This document shows positions 34,216-45,583 of a stretch of DNA of 64,000 nucleotides, piece by piece. The notes below the pieces were generated by a model that saw only the letters and a program-made list of their open reading frames with translations, did no database searches and was not told the DNA's origin. This DNA comes from 3-1-20CM-4-69-9 sp963833655 (GTDB lineage Bacteria; Actinomycetota; Thermoleophilia; Gaiellales; Gaiellaceae). The stretch spans positions 62,001-126,000 of the forward strand of contig CAWHYL010000006.1 of the NCBI GenBank assembly GCA_963833655.1, in the 5' to 3' direction. Each line of letters opens with the position of its first letter. The first letter of the stretch is position 1. Both the position numbers and the translations under genes were made by a program.

Positions 34216-35304
34216 TCAGGCGAGCGCGTCGTCGCCGCCGACGAGCACGCGGCGGAGCTCGAGCCCGTCGTCGAGCACGAGCACGTCCGCGACGGTTCCC
34301 GGCGCAAGGGTTCCCAGCTCCGGCCGGCCTGCGATCTGCGCCGGCAGCGCCGATGCCGCCGACAGCGCGGCCTCTACCGGCGCGCCGAGCGCGACGAGGT
34401 TGCGCACTGCGTCGATCATGCAGACCGTGCTCCCTGCGAGCACCTGGTCGGCGTTCCGCGCGACGCCGTCCTCGACCTCGAAGTCGACGCCGGCGATCGT
34501 GTAGGCGCCGTCGCCCGCGTGCGCCGCTGCGATCGCGTCGGTCACCAGCGCCATCCGTCCGCCGGCGGCCTGCCAGACAAGGCGCGCGGTGTCTTCGGCG
34601 AGATGGACGCCGTCCAGGATCACCTGGACGACGACGTCGTTCGTCACGAGCGCTGCGCCTGCGAGCCCCGGCTCGCGCGCCGCGAACGGACGCATCGCGT
34701 TGAAGATGTGGGTCACGGTCTTGACGCCGTGCGCGAAGGCTTCCCGCGCCTCGGCCGCGGTCGCGTCCGAGTGTCCGAACGAGACGATCACCCCTCGTTC
34801 GCGCAGCAGCTCGACGAGCCCGAGCGCGCCCGGCAGCTCCGGCGCGAGCGTCATGTGACTGACGCGCCCGGCCGCCAGGAGCCGTTCGAGCAGCGCCGGG
34901 TCGGGATCGCGCCGCGCGTCGGCGGGATGCGTTCCGAGGCGGTGCGGCGAGATGAACGGTCCCTCGAGGTGCGCACCGAGCACATGCGGCGCAGCGCCGT
35001 TCGCCGGAACCTCCGCAAGTGCCGCCGTGAGCTTCTCTTCCGGCGAGGTGATGAACGTCGGTTGATACGACGTGACGCCGCACTCGAGCAGCCCCCGTCC
35101 GGCGCGGCGGTAACCGTCCGCGTCCGCCGAGAAGAAATCGACGCCGGCGAAGCCGTTCACCTGCAGGTCGACGAAGCCAGGCGACGCGATGCCGCTTCCG
35201 TTTGCCGACTCGAGGCCGACTGCGGCGATCTTCCCGTCCGCAACCTCCACGTCGCCGGGCACGAGCTCACCGTCGACCAGCGCTGCCCCGACGCCGAGCC
35301 GCAC
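34216..35304 (-). CDS. nagA: N-acetylglucosamine-6-phosphate deacetylase
   Basis: The protein has 362 residues. It has the amidohydrolase metal motifs: PGFVDLQVNGFAG, then GAHLEGPFISPHRLGTHPA, SFGHSDATAAEA, THIFNAMRPF and LVTDAIAAA with the catalytic Asp. It converts GlcNAc-6-P to GlcN-6-P and acetate. It follows the ABC ATPase gene by two bases, placing amino-sugar catabolism in the transporter operon and indicating an N-acetylated sugar as cargo. Confidence 0.93.
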   Translation of the reverse strand: MRLGVGAALVDGELVPGDVEVADGKIAAVGLESANGSGIASPGFVDLQVNGFAGVDFFSADADGYRRAGRGLLECGVTSYQPTFITSPEEKLTAALAEVPANGAAPHVLGAHLEGPFISPHRLGTHPADARRDPDPALLERLLAAGRVSHMTLAPELPGALGLVELLRERGVIVSFGHSDATAAEAREAFAHGVKTVTHIFNAMRPFAAREPGLAGAALVTNDVVVQVILDGVHLAEDTARLVWQAAGGRMALVTDAIAAAHAGDGAYTIAGVDFEVEDGVARNADQVLAGSTVCMIDAVRNLVALGAPVEAALSAASALPAQIAGRPELGTLAPGTVADVLVLDDGLELRRVLVGGDDALA

Positions 35305-35306
35305 GT

Positions 35307-36502
<1,196 letters not shown>

Positions 36503-36503
<1 letters not shown>

Positions 36504-37333
36504 CAGCCCTTCACCGCCCCGGCGGTGAGGCCGAACGCGATGCGGCGCTGGACGAGCAGGAAGAAGATGATCACCGGCAGCGCACAGAGCGTGGCGCCGG
36601 CCATCAGCGGGCCCCAGTCGGTGCCGCGCAGCGTCGTGAACGAGGCGAGCCAGACCATGAGCGTCTGCTTCTCGGGTGTGTGCAGAAACACGTACGCGAT
36701 GATGAACTCGTTCCAGGCGAGGATGAACGCGAAGAGCGACGTCGCGACGAGACCCGGGCCGAGCAGCGGCAGCAGGATCCGGACGAACGCTCCGAGCCGC
36801 GTCGCTCCGTCGACCATCGCCGACTCCTCCAGCTCCTTCGGCACGCCCAACAGGAATCCTCGCAACGTCCAGACCGCGAAGGGCAAGGCGAACGTGAGGT
36901 ACATGACAATGACGCCGGAAAGCCTGTCGACCTGGTTGATCCGGGCCATCATGATGTAGAGCGGGATGATCAGCGCAGCGAGCGGCACCATCTGGACGCC
37001 GAGGATGACGACGATGAACGGCTTCCGCCCGTAGAAGCTGAACTTCGCGAGCGCAAGCGCCGCGAGGAACGCGAGCACGAGCGACAAGACGACGACGACG
37101 CTCGTGATGATCAGGCTGTTCTTGACGGCATCCCAGAAGAACTGTTGGTGGATCGCGTCGCGGAAGTTCGACAGCACCGGGTGCGTCGGAAACCACTTGG
37201 GTGTGTAGCTGAGGATCTCCTGTCCCGGCTTGAACGCGGTCGACACCATCCAGTAGACGGGGAACACCATCACCACGAGGACGCCGATCCCCAGGGCGTC
37301 CCAACCGATCCTGCGGAGCCGCTTGCGGCTCAA
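36503..37333 (-). CDS. Carbohydrate ABC transporter permease (MalG type)
   Basis: The protein has 276 residues and six helices. The EAA loop for ATPase docking reads ELEESAMVDGATRLGAFVRI. The C-terminal VQRRIAFGLTAGAVKG is the usual end of CUT1 MalG-like subunits. It pairs with the permease encoded immediately upstream and overlaps it by four bases. Confidence 0.93.
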
Positions 37334-38313
37334 TACACCTCACCCGTCCTCAGCATCTGACGGAGATAGACGAGCGTCGCGACGAACATGAACCCGACCA
37401 TCACGACGGCGATGGCCGCGCCGAGGCCGTACTCGCTGATCTGGAACGACTGGTGAAAGGCGTAGATCGCCATCGTGTAGTAGTCACTCGAGGGCCTCGC
37501 GTCGAGCATGACCCAGATCTGCTGGAAGACCTGGAAGTCCCAGATGATCGAGAGGCTCGCCAGGATCACGAAGATCGGCATCAGCAGCGGGAACGTGACC
37601 TCGCGAAAGATCGCCCACGGCTTTGCGCCGTCGATCTCGGCCGCCTCCAGCAGCTCTTTCGGCACCTGCGCGAGCCCGGCGTAGACGGTGATCGTCACGA
37701 ACGGGATCGCACCCCAGACGATCAGGGCGGCGAACACGCCGAACCCCGTCCACGGGTTCGCGAACCAGTCGTACCGGACGAAGTGTCCGATGTGCAGCTT
37801 CGTCAGTGCCCAGTTCGCGACACCGAACTGGTAGTCGACCATCCAGCGCCAGATGTTGACCGCGACGATGACGGGCACCGCCCAGACGAGCACCAGCCCG
37901 CTCGTGAGTGCGATCCGCACCCAGCGGCTCACCTGCAGCAGCAGGAGCGCGATCGCAGTCCCGAAGATCATCGTCAGCGAGACGCAGACCGCCGTGAAGA
38001 GAACGGTTCGCAGCACGACGTGCCAGAACTCGCCGTCCTGGAAGATCGACGCGTAGTTGGCCGTGCCGATCCAGTGGCCCTTGTGCTGGATCAGCTCGAA
38101 GAGCCCGTACTTCTGGAACGACATCTTGACCAGCAGGTACAGCGGGTAGGCCAAGACGAGGCCGATAACCGCCGCTGCCGGTAGCAGCAGGAGATAGGGA
38201 GCAGCCGCCTGCCCGACGCGGCGCCGGCTGAAGCGCCGCCGCCGAGAGGCGGGGATGTACCCGCTCTCGGCGACGGACGCCACAGCAGCTCCTTCGGGCG
38301 CGAGGCGACTCAC
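37330..38313 (-). CDS. Carbohydrate ABC transporter permease (MalF type)
   Basis: The protein has 327 residues. Six helices follow a basic cytoplasmic start (ASRRRRFSRRRVG); the EAA loop is KELLEAAEIDGAKPWAIFRE. The start is GTG overlapping the substrate-binding protein stop. First membrane gene of the amino-sugar importer. Confidence 0.93.
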   Translation of the reverse strand: MSRLAPEGAAVASVAESGYIPASRRRRFSRRRVGQAAAPYLLLLPAAAVIGLVLAYPLYLLVKMSFQKYGLFELIQHKGHWIGTANYASIFQDGEFWHVVLRTVLFTAVCVSLTMIFGTAIALLLLQVSRWVRIALTSGLVLVWAVPVIVAVNIWRWMVDYQFGVANWALTKLHIGHFVRYDWFANPWTGFGVFAALIVWGAIPFVTITVYAGLAQVPKELLEAAEIDGAKPWAIFREVTFPLLMPIFVILASLSIIWDFQVFQQIWVMLDARPSSDYYTMAIYAFHQSFQISEYGLGAAIAVVMVGFMFVATLVYLRQMLRTGEVY

Positions 38314-39590
38314 GCGCCGGTGTTCAGGATCCTCGTGATCTGATTACTGGCGCTCGTGGCCGCGGCCTTCACGGACGCGCGACCGGTTGCGATCTTGACG
38401 AGCATGCTCTGCAGCACGTTTCCATTCTCCACGTTGGCCCAGTTCGGGCTCGTGGGCACGAACCAGCTGTACTTCGCCGCGCGCGCGAACGGCGCGAGCT
38501 TCGGGTTCGAGGCGTTGTAGGCAAGCAGCTTCGTCGTGTTGGCGATGTTCCCCGCCTTCGCGATCTGGCTCTCTGCCGCGGTGCTGGTGAACGCCTTGAT
38601 CCAGTCGGTTGCGAGGGCCTGGTTCTTCGTCGTCACGGGGACGGCGAGGTCGGAGCCACCGAGGAACGTCGGCATGTACTTGCCCTTCGTGTGGCTCGGC
38701 ATCGGGTACGCGTTCATCTTCCCGTCGAGGGCCGGGTTCCCGACCTTCGTGTCGAGTGCGTACGGCCACTCCCAGCCGTTGCCGACGAACGAGCCGACCT
38801 TGCCCTTGGCGAAGACGAGTGCCTGCTGCGGGTTCGCCTCGTCACCGGTCTTGCTCGCCCGGCTCTGCGCGAAGAGCGTCTTCACCTTGTTGAGCGCCGT
38901 CAACGCCCGCGGGCTGTTGAGCGTGCCCTTCCACTTGCCGCCCGCGCGAACGGCGATCTTGCCGCCGTAGTCGTAGACGACCGACATCGCGAAGTACCAG
39001 TACTTGCCCGGGAAATAGAGCGCCGAGTAGCCGCTGTCCTTGCCGTACTTCTTCATCAGCTTCTTGTTGTCGGCGATCCACTGGGACAGGCTCTTCGGCG
39101 TGCCCTTGATGCCGGCCGCCTTGTACTGGTCGGTGCGGTAGATGACGGCACGCGCGCCCGCGTAGTACGGGACGCCGTAGAGCTTGCCGTTGTACTGGCA
39201 CGAGCCCTTCAGACCCTGAAGCCAGGTCTTGTTGTTCGGGAACGCGCCCTGACTCAGCGTCTTGAACGCGCCGGCCGCCATGTACTTCGTCATCTCGGTG
39301 TTGCCCATCTCGATGACGTCGGGCGCGTCGCCGCCGGCAAGCGCGGCGTCGAACTTCGTCAGGTGCGTTCCCCAACTCTGGTACTGGACGTCGACGTCGA
39401 CGCCCGGATGCTGCGCCTTGAACGCGCTGTTGGCCATCGCGACTGCCTCCGGCCAACCGTTCTGCGCATCGTTTTGGAGCCAGACCACGATCTTCGTGGC
39501 ATGGCTCCGCGAGGTGCCGCCGCTCGCGGTCGAAGCCGCGACGGCAAGCATGGCGACGAGCAATCCCGCCGCCAGGTACCGAACCTTCAT
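38310..39590 (-). CDS. Sugar ABC transporter substrate-binding protein
   Basis: The protein has 426 residues. Signal peptide KVRYLAAGLLVAMLAVAAST; then the family 1 fold (KIVVWLQNDAQN, FKAQHPGVDVDVQYQSWGTH, GDAPDVIEMGNTEM, GKLYGVPYYAGARAVIYRTD). No lipobox cysteine is seen, so anchoring is not evident. GGAGG stands before the ATG. Its promoter region contains two DasR-type boxes, so the GntR protein should repress it. Likely cargo: GlcNAc, chitobiose or a muropeptide sugar. Confidence 0.92.
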   Translation of the reverse strand: MKVRYLAAGLLVAMLAVAASTASGGTSRSHATKIVVWLQNDAQNGWPEAVAMANSAFKAQHPGVDVDVQYQSWGTHLTKFDAALAGGDAPDVIEMGNTEMTKYMAAGAFKTLSQGAFPNNKTWLQGLKGSCQYNGKLYGVPYYAGARAVIYRTDQYKAAGIKGTPKSLSQWIADNKKLMKKYGKDSGYSALYFPGKYWYFAMSVVYDYGGKIAVRAGGKWKGTLNSPRALTALNKVKTLFAQSRASKTGDEANPQQALVFAKGKVGSFVGNGWEWPYALDTKVGNPALDGKMNAYPMPSHTKGKYMPTFLGGSDLAVPVTTKNQALATDWIKAFTSTAAESQIAKAGNIANTTKLLAYNASNPKLAPFARAAKYSWFVPTSPNWANVENGNVLQSMLVKIATGRASVKAAATSASNQITRILNTGA

Positions 39591-39632
39591 GTCGCCTCCC
39601 GGAGCTCCCGGGAACCGTCGAGGCTCCCGGAT

Positions 39633-39644
39633 TGGTTTAGACCA
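39633..39644. promoter_or_regulatory. DasR-type operator box 1
   Basis: TGGTTTAGACCA matches the dre consensus TGGTCTAGACCA at 11 of 12 positions. It is 43 bases upstream of the substrate-binding protein start. Confidence 0.75.
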
Positions 39645-39664
39645 CCACCCACCGCGGCGGAGAT

Positions 39665-39676
39665 TGGCATAGACCA
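39665..39676. promoter_or_regulatory. DasR-type operator box 2
   Basis: TGGCATAGACCA within the longer near-palindrome ATTGGCATAGACCAAT (39663-39678). Box centres 1 and 2 are 32 bases apart, about three helical turns. Confidence 0.7.
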
Positions 39677-39720
39677 ATCAACGTGTCAAGTGCGGGAAAA
39701 ACACGCAGGTGATAGGGCAG

Positions 39721-39732
39721 TGGTCTTGACCA
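39721..39732. promoter_or_regulatory. DasR-type operator box 3
   Basis: TGGTCTTGACCA, 11 of 12 matches to the dre consensus, 35 bases upstream of the GntR start. It suggests autoregulation of the rightward operon. Confidence 0.75.
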
Positions 39733-39766
39733 TGACTCGAATACTGTGCTTTCCTACCGTCCAGCG

Positions 39767-40510
39767 ATGCGGAAGCAAGTCTTGACCAGGCAGCGCGTCC
39801 TCGAGCTGATCGACCAGCTGCAGGTCGGTGAGGCCATTCCGTCGGAGCGGCGGCTCAGCAGCGACCTCGGCATCTCACGCTTGACCGTCCGCGCCGCCCT
39901 GGACGACCTCGTCCGCGACGGCTACCTCGAGCGCCGCCACGGGGCCGGAACGTTCGTGAGCGAGCCGAAGATCGCGCAGCAGCTGACGCTGACCTCGTTC
40001 AGCGAGGACATGCGCCGCCGGGGAATGACGGCCGGGAGCCGCACGATCGAGCTCCGCAAGATCCACGCCGGCGCCGCCGTCGGCCGCGCGCTCAACATCT
40101 CCCCCGACGCGCGCGTGATGTTGATCCGCCGCCTCCGCCTCGCCGACGGCGAGCCGATGGCGCTCGAGACGTTGCACGTGCCGGCGGCGCTCGTACCGGG
40201 CTTGACGCGCGAGCGGCTCGAGAACTCGTCGTTCTACGACCTGCTCGAGCGCGACTACGGCGTCGTCATCTCGGACGGGACACAGTCGATCGAGCCGACG
40301 GTGACGAACGAGGAGGAGTCGGAGCTGCTCACGGTGCCGCTGCACTCACCCGCTTTCCTCTTCGAACGGACGAGCCGCTCGGCTGACGGCGACACGGTCG
40401 AGTTCGTGCGTTCGCTCTATCGCGGCGACCGCTACCGCCTCGTCGCCGAGCTGTCGCAGCGGCGCGACCGGCCCGGGTACACGCCACCTGCGCTCGTGGG
40501 CGCGGAATGA
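39767..40510 (+). CDS. GntR/UTRA-family regulator (NagR/DasR-like)
   Basis: The protein has 247 residues. N-terminal winged helix (AIPSERRLSSDLGISRLTVRAALDDLV, reduced spacing of GntR) and a UTRA effector domain (about 85-240, ARVMLIRRLRLADGEPMALE, EFVRSLYRGDRYRL). In DasR and NagR the UTRA domain senses GlcN-6-P or GlcNAc-6-P and releases DNA. The three boxes just upstream and the amino-sugar genes on both sides fit that role. An alternative GTG at 39746 is possible. Its stop overlaps the next gene. Confidence 0.92.
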   Translation: MRKQVLTRQRVLELIDQLQVGEAIPSERRLSSDLGISRLTVRAALDDLVRDGYLERRHGAGTFVSEPKIAQQLTLTSFSEDMRRRGMTAGSRTIELRKIHAGAAVGRALNISPDARVMLIRRLRLADGEPMALETLHVPAALVPGLTRERLENSSFYDLLERDYGVVISDGTQSIEPTVTNEEESELLTVPLHSPAFLFERTSRSADGDTVEFVRSLYRGDRYRLVAELSQRRDRPGYTPPALVGAE

Positions 40511-42276
40511 CGCGCGCGGGCGTCTCGTACTTCGGCGTCCGCGTCCTCCGTCACGTCCGCCGCGACCTCGCCGACATCGCCGCGCGCGGCTACACCTCGG
40601 TGCTGCACACCTTCTCGGAAAACGACCTCGCGTACTACCGCGGCGCGATGGCCGACATCGTCGACGCATCGCACGAGGTCGGCCTCGACGTGCAGATGTG
40701 TCCGTGGGGCGTCGGGCGAACGTTCGGCGGCGAAGCCGAGAGCCGGTGGGTGACGATGCACCCGGAGGCGTGCCAGGTGCTCGACGACGGCCGGCGCGTC
40801 GCGACGGGCTGCCTCAACCAGCCGGAGTACCGCGCCTTCTGCAAGTCGTGGGCCGACGCCGCGCTGGAGTGCGGTACGGACTACGTCTTCTGGGACGAGC
40901 CGCACTGGACGGTGCCGGAGCACGTCGGCATCGACGACGCGGAGCGCTGGGCGTGCACGTGCGACCTCTGCCGCGAGCTCGCGGGCGGCGAGGTGACGCA
41001 GGCCTTCCGCGAGGCATCGCTCGTGGACTTCCTGCGCGAGATGACCGCGCACGTCGCGTCGAAGGGCGGCAAGAACACGATCTGCCTGCTGCCTCTCACG
41101 GAGGGCTCGCACGGGATCAAGGACTGGGACGCCGTCGCCGGGCTTCCGGGGCTCGACGTCTTCGCAACCGATCCCTACTGGAAGAACTTCGACGAGGAGC
41201 CGGGGGCGTTCGTCGGGCGCTTCGCGAAGCTGCTCGCGGAGACGGCGGCGCGTCACGGCGTGCGGCCGCAGCTGTGGGTTCCGAGCTTCGGCCTCACGCG
41301 CGACGACATCCCCGACCTGGAGGCGGCGATCGAGTCGACGCGGGCGGCAGGCATCGACGACATCTGGACGTGGGCCTACGAAGCGTGCGGGCACATGACT
41401 CACCTCGCAACGCCCGACGCGCCGCTCGTGTGGGAAGCCGTCACCCGTGCGCTCACGCGGCCTCCGGCGCTCGAGCTCCGACCGACGGAGACGCTCGTCC
41501 GGTCGATCAACGTGCGCGACGCCGCCGTTCCCGATGCGGTTGCCGCCGCGACCGAGCAGATCACGGCGGCGATCGACGCGATCGTCGAGCGGGTCGGGGA
41601 GGGTGGCCGGCTCGTGTACGTCGGCGCCGGCACGTCCGGCCGCGTCGCCGCTGCCGACGCCGCGGAGTGCGGGCCGACGTTCTCGACGGATCTGATCTCG
41701 GCCGTGCATAGCGAGGTCGACGCCGAGGAGGACGACGCAGACCTCGCGCAAGTCGACGTCGGGCCGCAGGATGTCGTCCTCGGCGTCAGCGCCAGCGGGC
41801 GGACGCCGTACACGCTGGGCGCGCTCGGCCGTGCGCGAGACGCCGGGGCATTCACGATCGGGCTCGCGTGTGTGCGTGGGTCGGACCTTGCGCGCGCCGC
41901 CGATCTGGCGATCGAGGTTGACGTCGGACCGGAGTTCATCTCGGGGTCGACGCGGATGAAGGCCGGCACCGCGCAGAAGCTCGTGCTCAACACCCTCTCG
42001 ACGGTGACGATGGTGAAGCTCGGCAAGACGTTCGGGGACCTGATGGTCGACGTCGCACCGTCGAACGACAAGCTGCGGGCGAGGGCACGAACAGCCGTCG
42101 CGCTGGCCACCGCAGCCCCCGAAGAGGACGTCAGTGCGGCGATGGCCGCAGCCGGCGGCGACGCGAAGGTCGCGATCGTGTCGCTGCTCGCAGGGGTCGA
42201 CGCGGCGACGGCGCGTTCGCGGCTGTCGGCGGCGCGCGGCGTCGTTCGGGAGGCGGTTGCCGATGTCGTGGGTTGA
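40507..42276 (+). CDS. murQ: Fusion: unknown barrel-like domain + N-acetylmuramic acid 6-phosphate etherase (MurQ)
   Basis: The protein has 589 residues. From about residue 325 it is MurQ: LVYVGAGTSGRVAAADAAEC, GVSASGRTPYTLGAL, and GPEFISGSTRMKAGTAQKL; MurQ removes lactate from MurNAc-6-P to give GlcNAc-6-P. Residues 1 to about 315 form a separate domain with alternating strands and helices (TSVLHTFSENDLAYYRGA, DYVFWDEPHW with two acidic candidates, CTCDLC, IWTWAYEACGHMTHL) that looks like a glycosidase-type TIM barrel but matches no family I can name. It starts by ATGA overlap with the GntR gene. Confidence 0.88.
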   Translation: MTRAGVSYFGVRVLRHVRRDLADIAARGYTSVLHTFSENDLAYYRGAMADIVDASHEVGLDVQMCPWGVGRTFGGEAESRWVTMHPEACQVLDDGRRVATGCLNQPEYRAFCKSWADAALECGTDYVFWDEPHWTVPEHVGIDDAERWACTCDLCRELAGGEVTQAFREASLVDFLREMTAHVASKGGKNTICLLPLTEGSHGIKDWDAVAGLPGLDVFATDPYWKNFDEEPGAFVGRFAKLLAETAARHGVRPQLWVPSFGLTRDDIPDLEAAIESTRAAGIDDIWTWAYEACGHMTHLATPDAPLVWEAVTRALTRPPALELRPTETLVRSINVRDAAVPDAVAAATEQITAAIDAIVERVGEGGRLVYVGAGTSGRVAAADAAECGPTFSTDLISAVHSEVDAEEDDADLAQVDVGPQDVVLGVSASGRTPYTLGALGRARDAGAFTIGLACVRGSDLARAADLAIEVDVGPEFISGSTRMKAGTAQKLVLNTLSTVTMVKLGKTFGDLMVDVAPSNDKLRARARTAVALATAAPEEDVSAAMAAAGGDAKVAIVSLLAGVDAATARSRLSAARGVVREAVADVVG

Positions 42277-43300
42277 GACGGAGCTGCGCGAGCAGCCGAC
42301 GGCGCTCGAACGGTTTCTCGCGGCGGAGACTGCGCACGCGACGGAGATCGCGCGCGGGCTCATCAGGGACGACATCCGCTACCTGCTGATCGTCTCGCGC
42401 GGAAGCTCGAGCAACGTCGCGCGCTATCTGCAGTACCTCTTCGGCACCGCCAACCGGCTGACAGTCGCGTTCGCGACGCCTTCGTTGTACACCGTCTACG
42501 AAGCACCGCCGAATCTCGATGCGGCTGCCGTCATCGGCATCTCCCAGTCCGGCGCGTCACCGGACGTCGTCACCGTGCTCGACGAGGCGAACCGCCAGGG
42601 AAGGCCCACGCTGGCGATCACGAACGACCCGCGCTCGCCGCTCGCGGACGCCGCCGACTGGGTGCTTCCGCTGCACGCGGGCGAGGAGCGAGCGGTCGCG
42701 GCGACGAAGACGTACCTCAACTCGATCGCAGCCGTCGCCCTGCTCTCGAGCGTCGCCCTCGGAGACTCCGAGCGTCTGCAGGCTTTGCGTTCGGCGCCGG
42801 CGGCGGTCGCAAAGCAGATCGACCTCGCGCTGCCGGTCGCGCCGGAGCTGGCGCGATACAACGACGTCGAGAGCGGCACGGTCGTCACGCGAGGCGTCAA
42901 CTACGGAACGGCATACGAGATCGCACTCAAGATCCGGGAGCTGTCCGGCGCGCCGTTCGAGGCGTTCTCGTCCGCGGATCTCCTGCACGGACCGATCGCG
43001 GCAGTCAAGCCGGGTCGGCCGGCGATCGTCATCACGCGCAGCGGCCGGACGCTCGACAGCATGCGCGCGGCCATCGAGAAGATTCGCGAGCGCGGCGCCG
43101 AGATGATCGGGATCAGCAACGACGCCGGGTTCCTCGCGAGCGTGCAGACGGCGTTCCCGCTGGTGCCGGACCTGCCGGGATGGCTCGCGCCGCTGCTGAC
43201 GGTGGTCCCGGGTCAGATCATCGCGGTCGAGCTGGCAAAGCTGCGCGACGTCGACATCGACAGCCCGCTCGGCCTGACGAAGATCACGCGGACGCGCTAG
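42263..43300 (+). CDS. SIS-domain aminosugar isomerase/deaminase (GlmS C-terminal/NagB-II type)
   Basis: The protein has 345 residues with two SIS domains (YLLIVSRGSSSNVARYLQ, VIGISQSGASPDVVTV; VTRGVNYGTAYEIALKIREL, LLHGPIAAVKPG). It lacks the glutaminase half of GlmS, so it probably runs as GlcN-6-P deaminase, producing fructose-6-P. The start overlaps the fused MurQ gene by 14 bases. It would complete the route MurNAc-6-P to GlcNAc-6-P to GlcN-6-P to Fru-6-P with MurQ and NagA. Confidence 0.9.
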   Translation: MSWVETELREQPTALERFLAAETAHATEIARGLIRDDIRYLLIVSRGSSSNVARYLQYLFGTANRLTVAFATPSLYTVYEAPPNLDAAAVIGISQSGASPDVVTVLDEANRQGRPTLAITNDPRSPLADAADWVLPLHAGEERAVAATKTYLNSIAAVALLSSVALGDSERLQALRSAPAAVAKQIDLALPVAPELARYNDVESGTVVTRGVNYGTAYEIALKIRELSGAPFEAFSSADLLHGPIAAVKPGRPAIVITRSGRTLDSMRAAIEKIRERGAEMIGISNDAGFLASVQTAFPLVPDLPGWLAPLLTVVPGQIIAVELAKLRDVDIDSPLGLTKITRTR

Positions 43301-43325
43301 TCGACGGCAGGGCATAGTTCGCCGC

Positions 43326-44366
43326 GTGGAACGGACGCTGCCCTGGTCGTGGTACAGCGACCCCGAGGTGCTGCGGCGTGAGAATGAGCGCATCTTCGCG
43401 CGCGCCTGGCAGTACGTCGGCCACACCGGCCAGCACGCGGACAGCGGCAGCTACTTCGCCGCCGCCGCCGGCCAGATCCCGGTTGTAGTTACACGCGCGC
43501 GAGGCGGGGAGCTCCGCGCCTTCCTCAACGTCTGCCGCCACCGCGGCCACGTCCTGGCGAACGGAGCCGGGAAGCGCGAGACGCTCCAGTGCCCGTACCA
43601 CGCCTGGACGTACGGGCTCGACGGCGCGCTCCGGGCCGCGCCTCGCGCCGAACGCGAGCCCGGCTTCGACTTCGCCGAGCTCGGCCTGAAGGAGATCGCC
43701 GTCGGCACCTGGGGGCCCTTCCTCTTCGTCAACCCCGATCCCGACGCGCCGCCGCTCCCGGAAGCGCTGGGAGACGTGCCCGAGCGCGTCGCGACCGTCG
43801 TGGACGTCGACACGCTCGAGTTCCGCTTCCGCAGCGAGTTCGAGGTCGACGCAAACTGGAAGATCGCGTGCGAGAACTTCCTCGAGTGCTACCACTGCGC
43901 CGTCGCCCACCCGGGGTTCTCGGCAGAGGTCGACATCTCCCCCGACGCCTACCGGCTCGAGTCCGACGGCCTGACGTCCAGCCAGCTCGGGCCGCTGCGC
44001 GAGAACGGCAGCTCGTTCCTGGCCGACGGCGAGATCCCGCACAGCCAGTTCCACTTCGTCTGGCCGAACTTCGGCATCAACATCTTCCCCGGACAGGCGA
44101 ACCTGTCCTGCGGCCCGATCTCGCCGCTGGGCCCGGAGCGCACCGCGCGCTTCCTCGACTACTTCTTCGGGCCGAGCGTCGAGCAGCCGTGGATCGACGA
44201 GCTGATCGCGTTCGACACGCAGGTCGGCGACGAGGACACGGAGCTCGTCAAGGGCGTTCAGCAAGGGGTTCGGAGCGGTCTGCTCCCGGAGGGACGGCTG
44301 CTGAGCGAGAGCGAGCAGCTTGTCGCGCATTTCCAGCGGCTTTGCATGGACGCGTTGGCGGAGTAG
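43326..44366 (+). CDS. Rieske aromatic ring-hydroxylating dioxygenase, alpha subunit
   Basis: The protein has 346 residues. Rieske centre CRHRGHVLANGAGKR then LQCPYHAWTYG (C-x-H...C-x2-H); mononuclear iron ligands in ENFLECYHCAVAHPGF. No ferredoxin, reductase or beta subunit is adjacent. Alpha subunits of this shape also serve in quaternary-amine demethylation, so the substrate need not be aromatic. It lies between the amino-sugar and mannoside loci and may be part of neither. Confidence 0.88.
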   Translation: MERTLPWSWYSDPEVLRRENERIFARAWQYVGHTGQHADSGSYFAAAAGQIPVVVTRARGGELRAFLNVCRHRGHVLANGAGKRETLQCPYHAWTYGLDGALRAAPRAEREPGFDFAELGLKEIAVGTWGPFLFVNPDPDAPPLPEALGDVPERVATVVDVDTLEFRFRSEFEVDANWKIACENFLECYHCAVAHPGFSAEVDISPDAYRLESDGLTSSQLGPLRENGSSFLADGEIPHSQFHFVWPNFGINIFPGQANLSCGPISPLGPERTARFLDYFFGPSVEQPWIDELIAFDTQVGDEDTELVKGVQQGVRSGLLPEGRLLSESEQLVAHFQRLCMDALAE

Positions 44367-44379
44367 AGTTCCGGCGCTC

Positions 44380-45474
<1,095 letters not shown>

Positions 45475-45583
45475 AGGGCGCCCTCGCTTTGAGGGTACGA
45501 TCCGGGGCGAACGGGGGTTCAGCAGGGAGTTCTGGGTCGTGTAACGGCGGTGCCTCCCGGCCGCCACGAGGGAGGAGGAAGGT

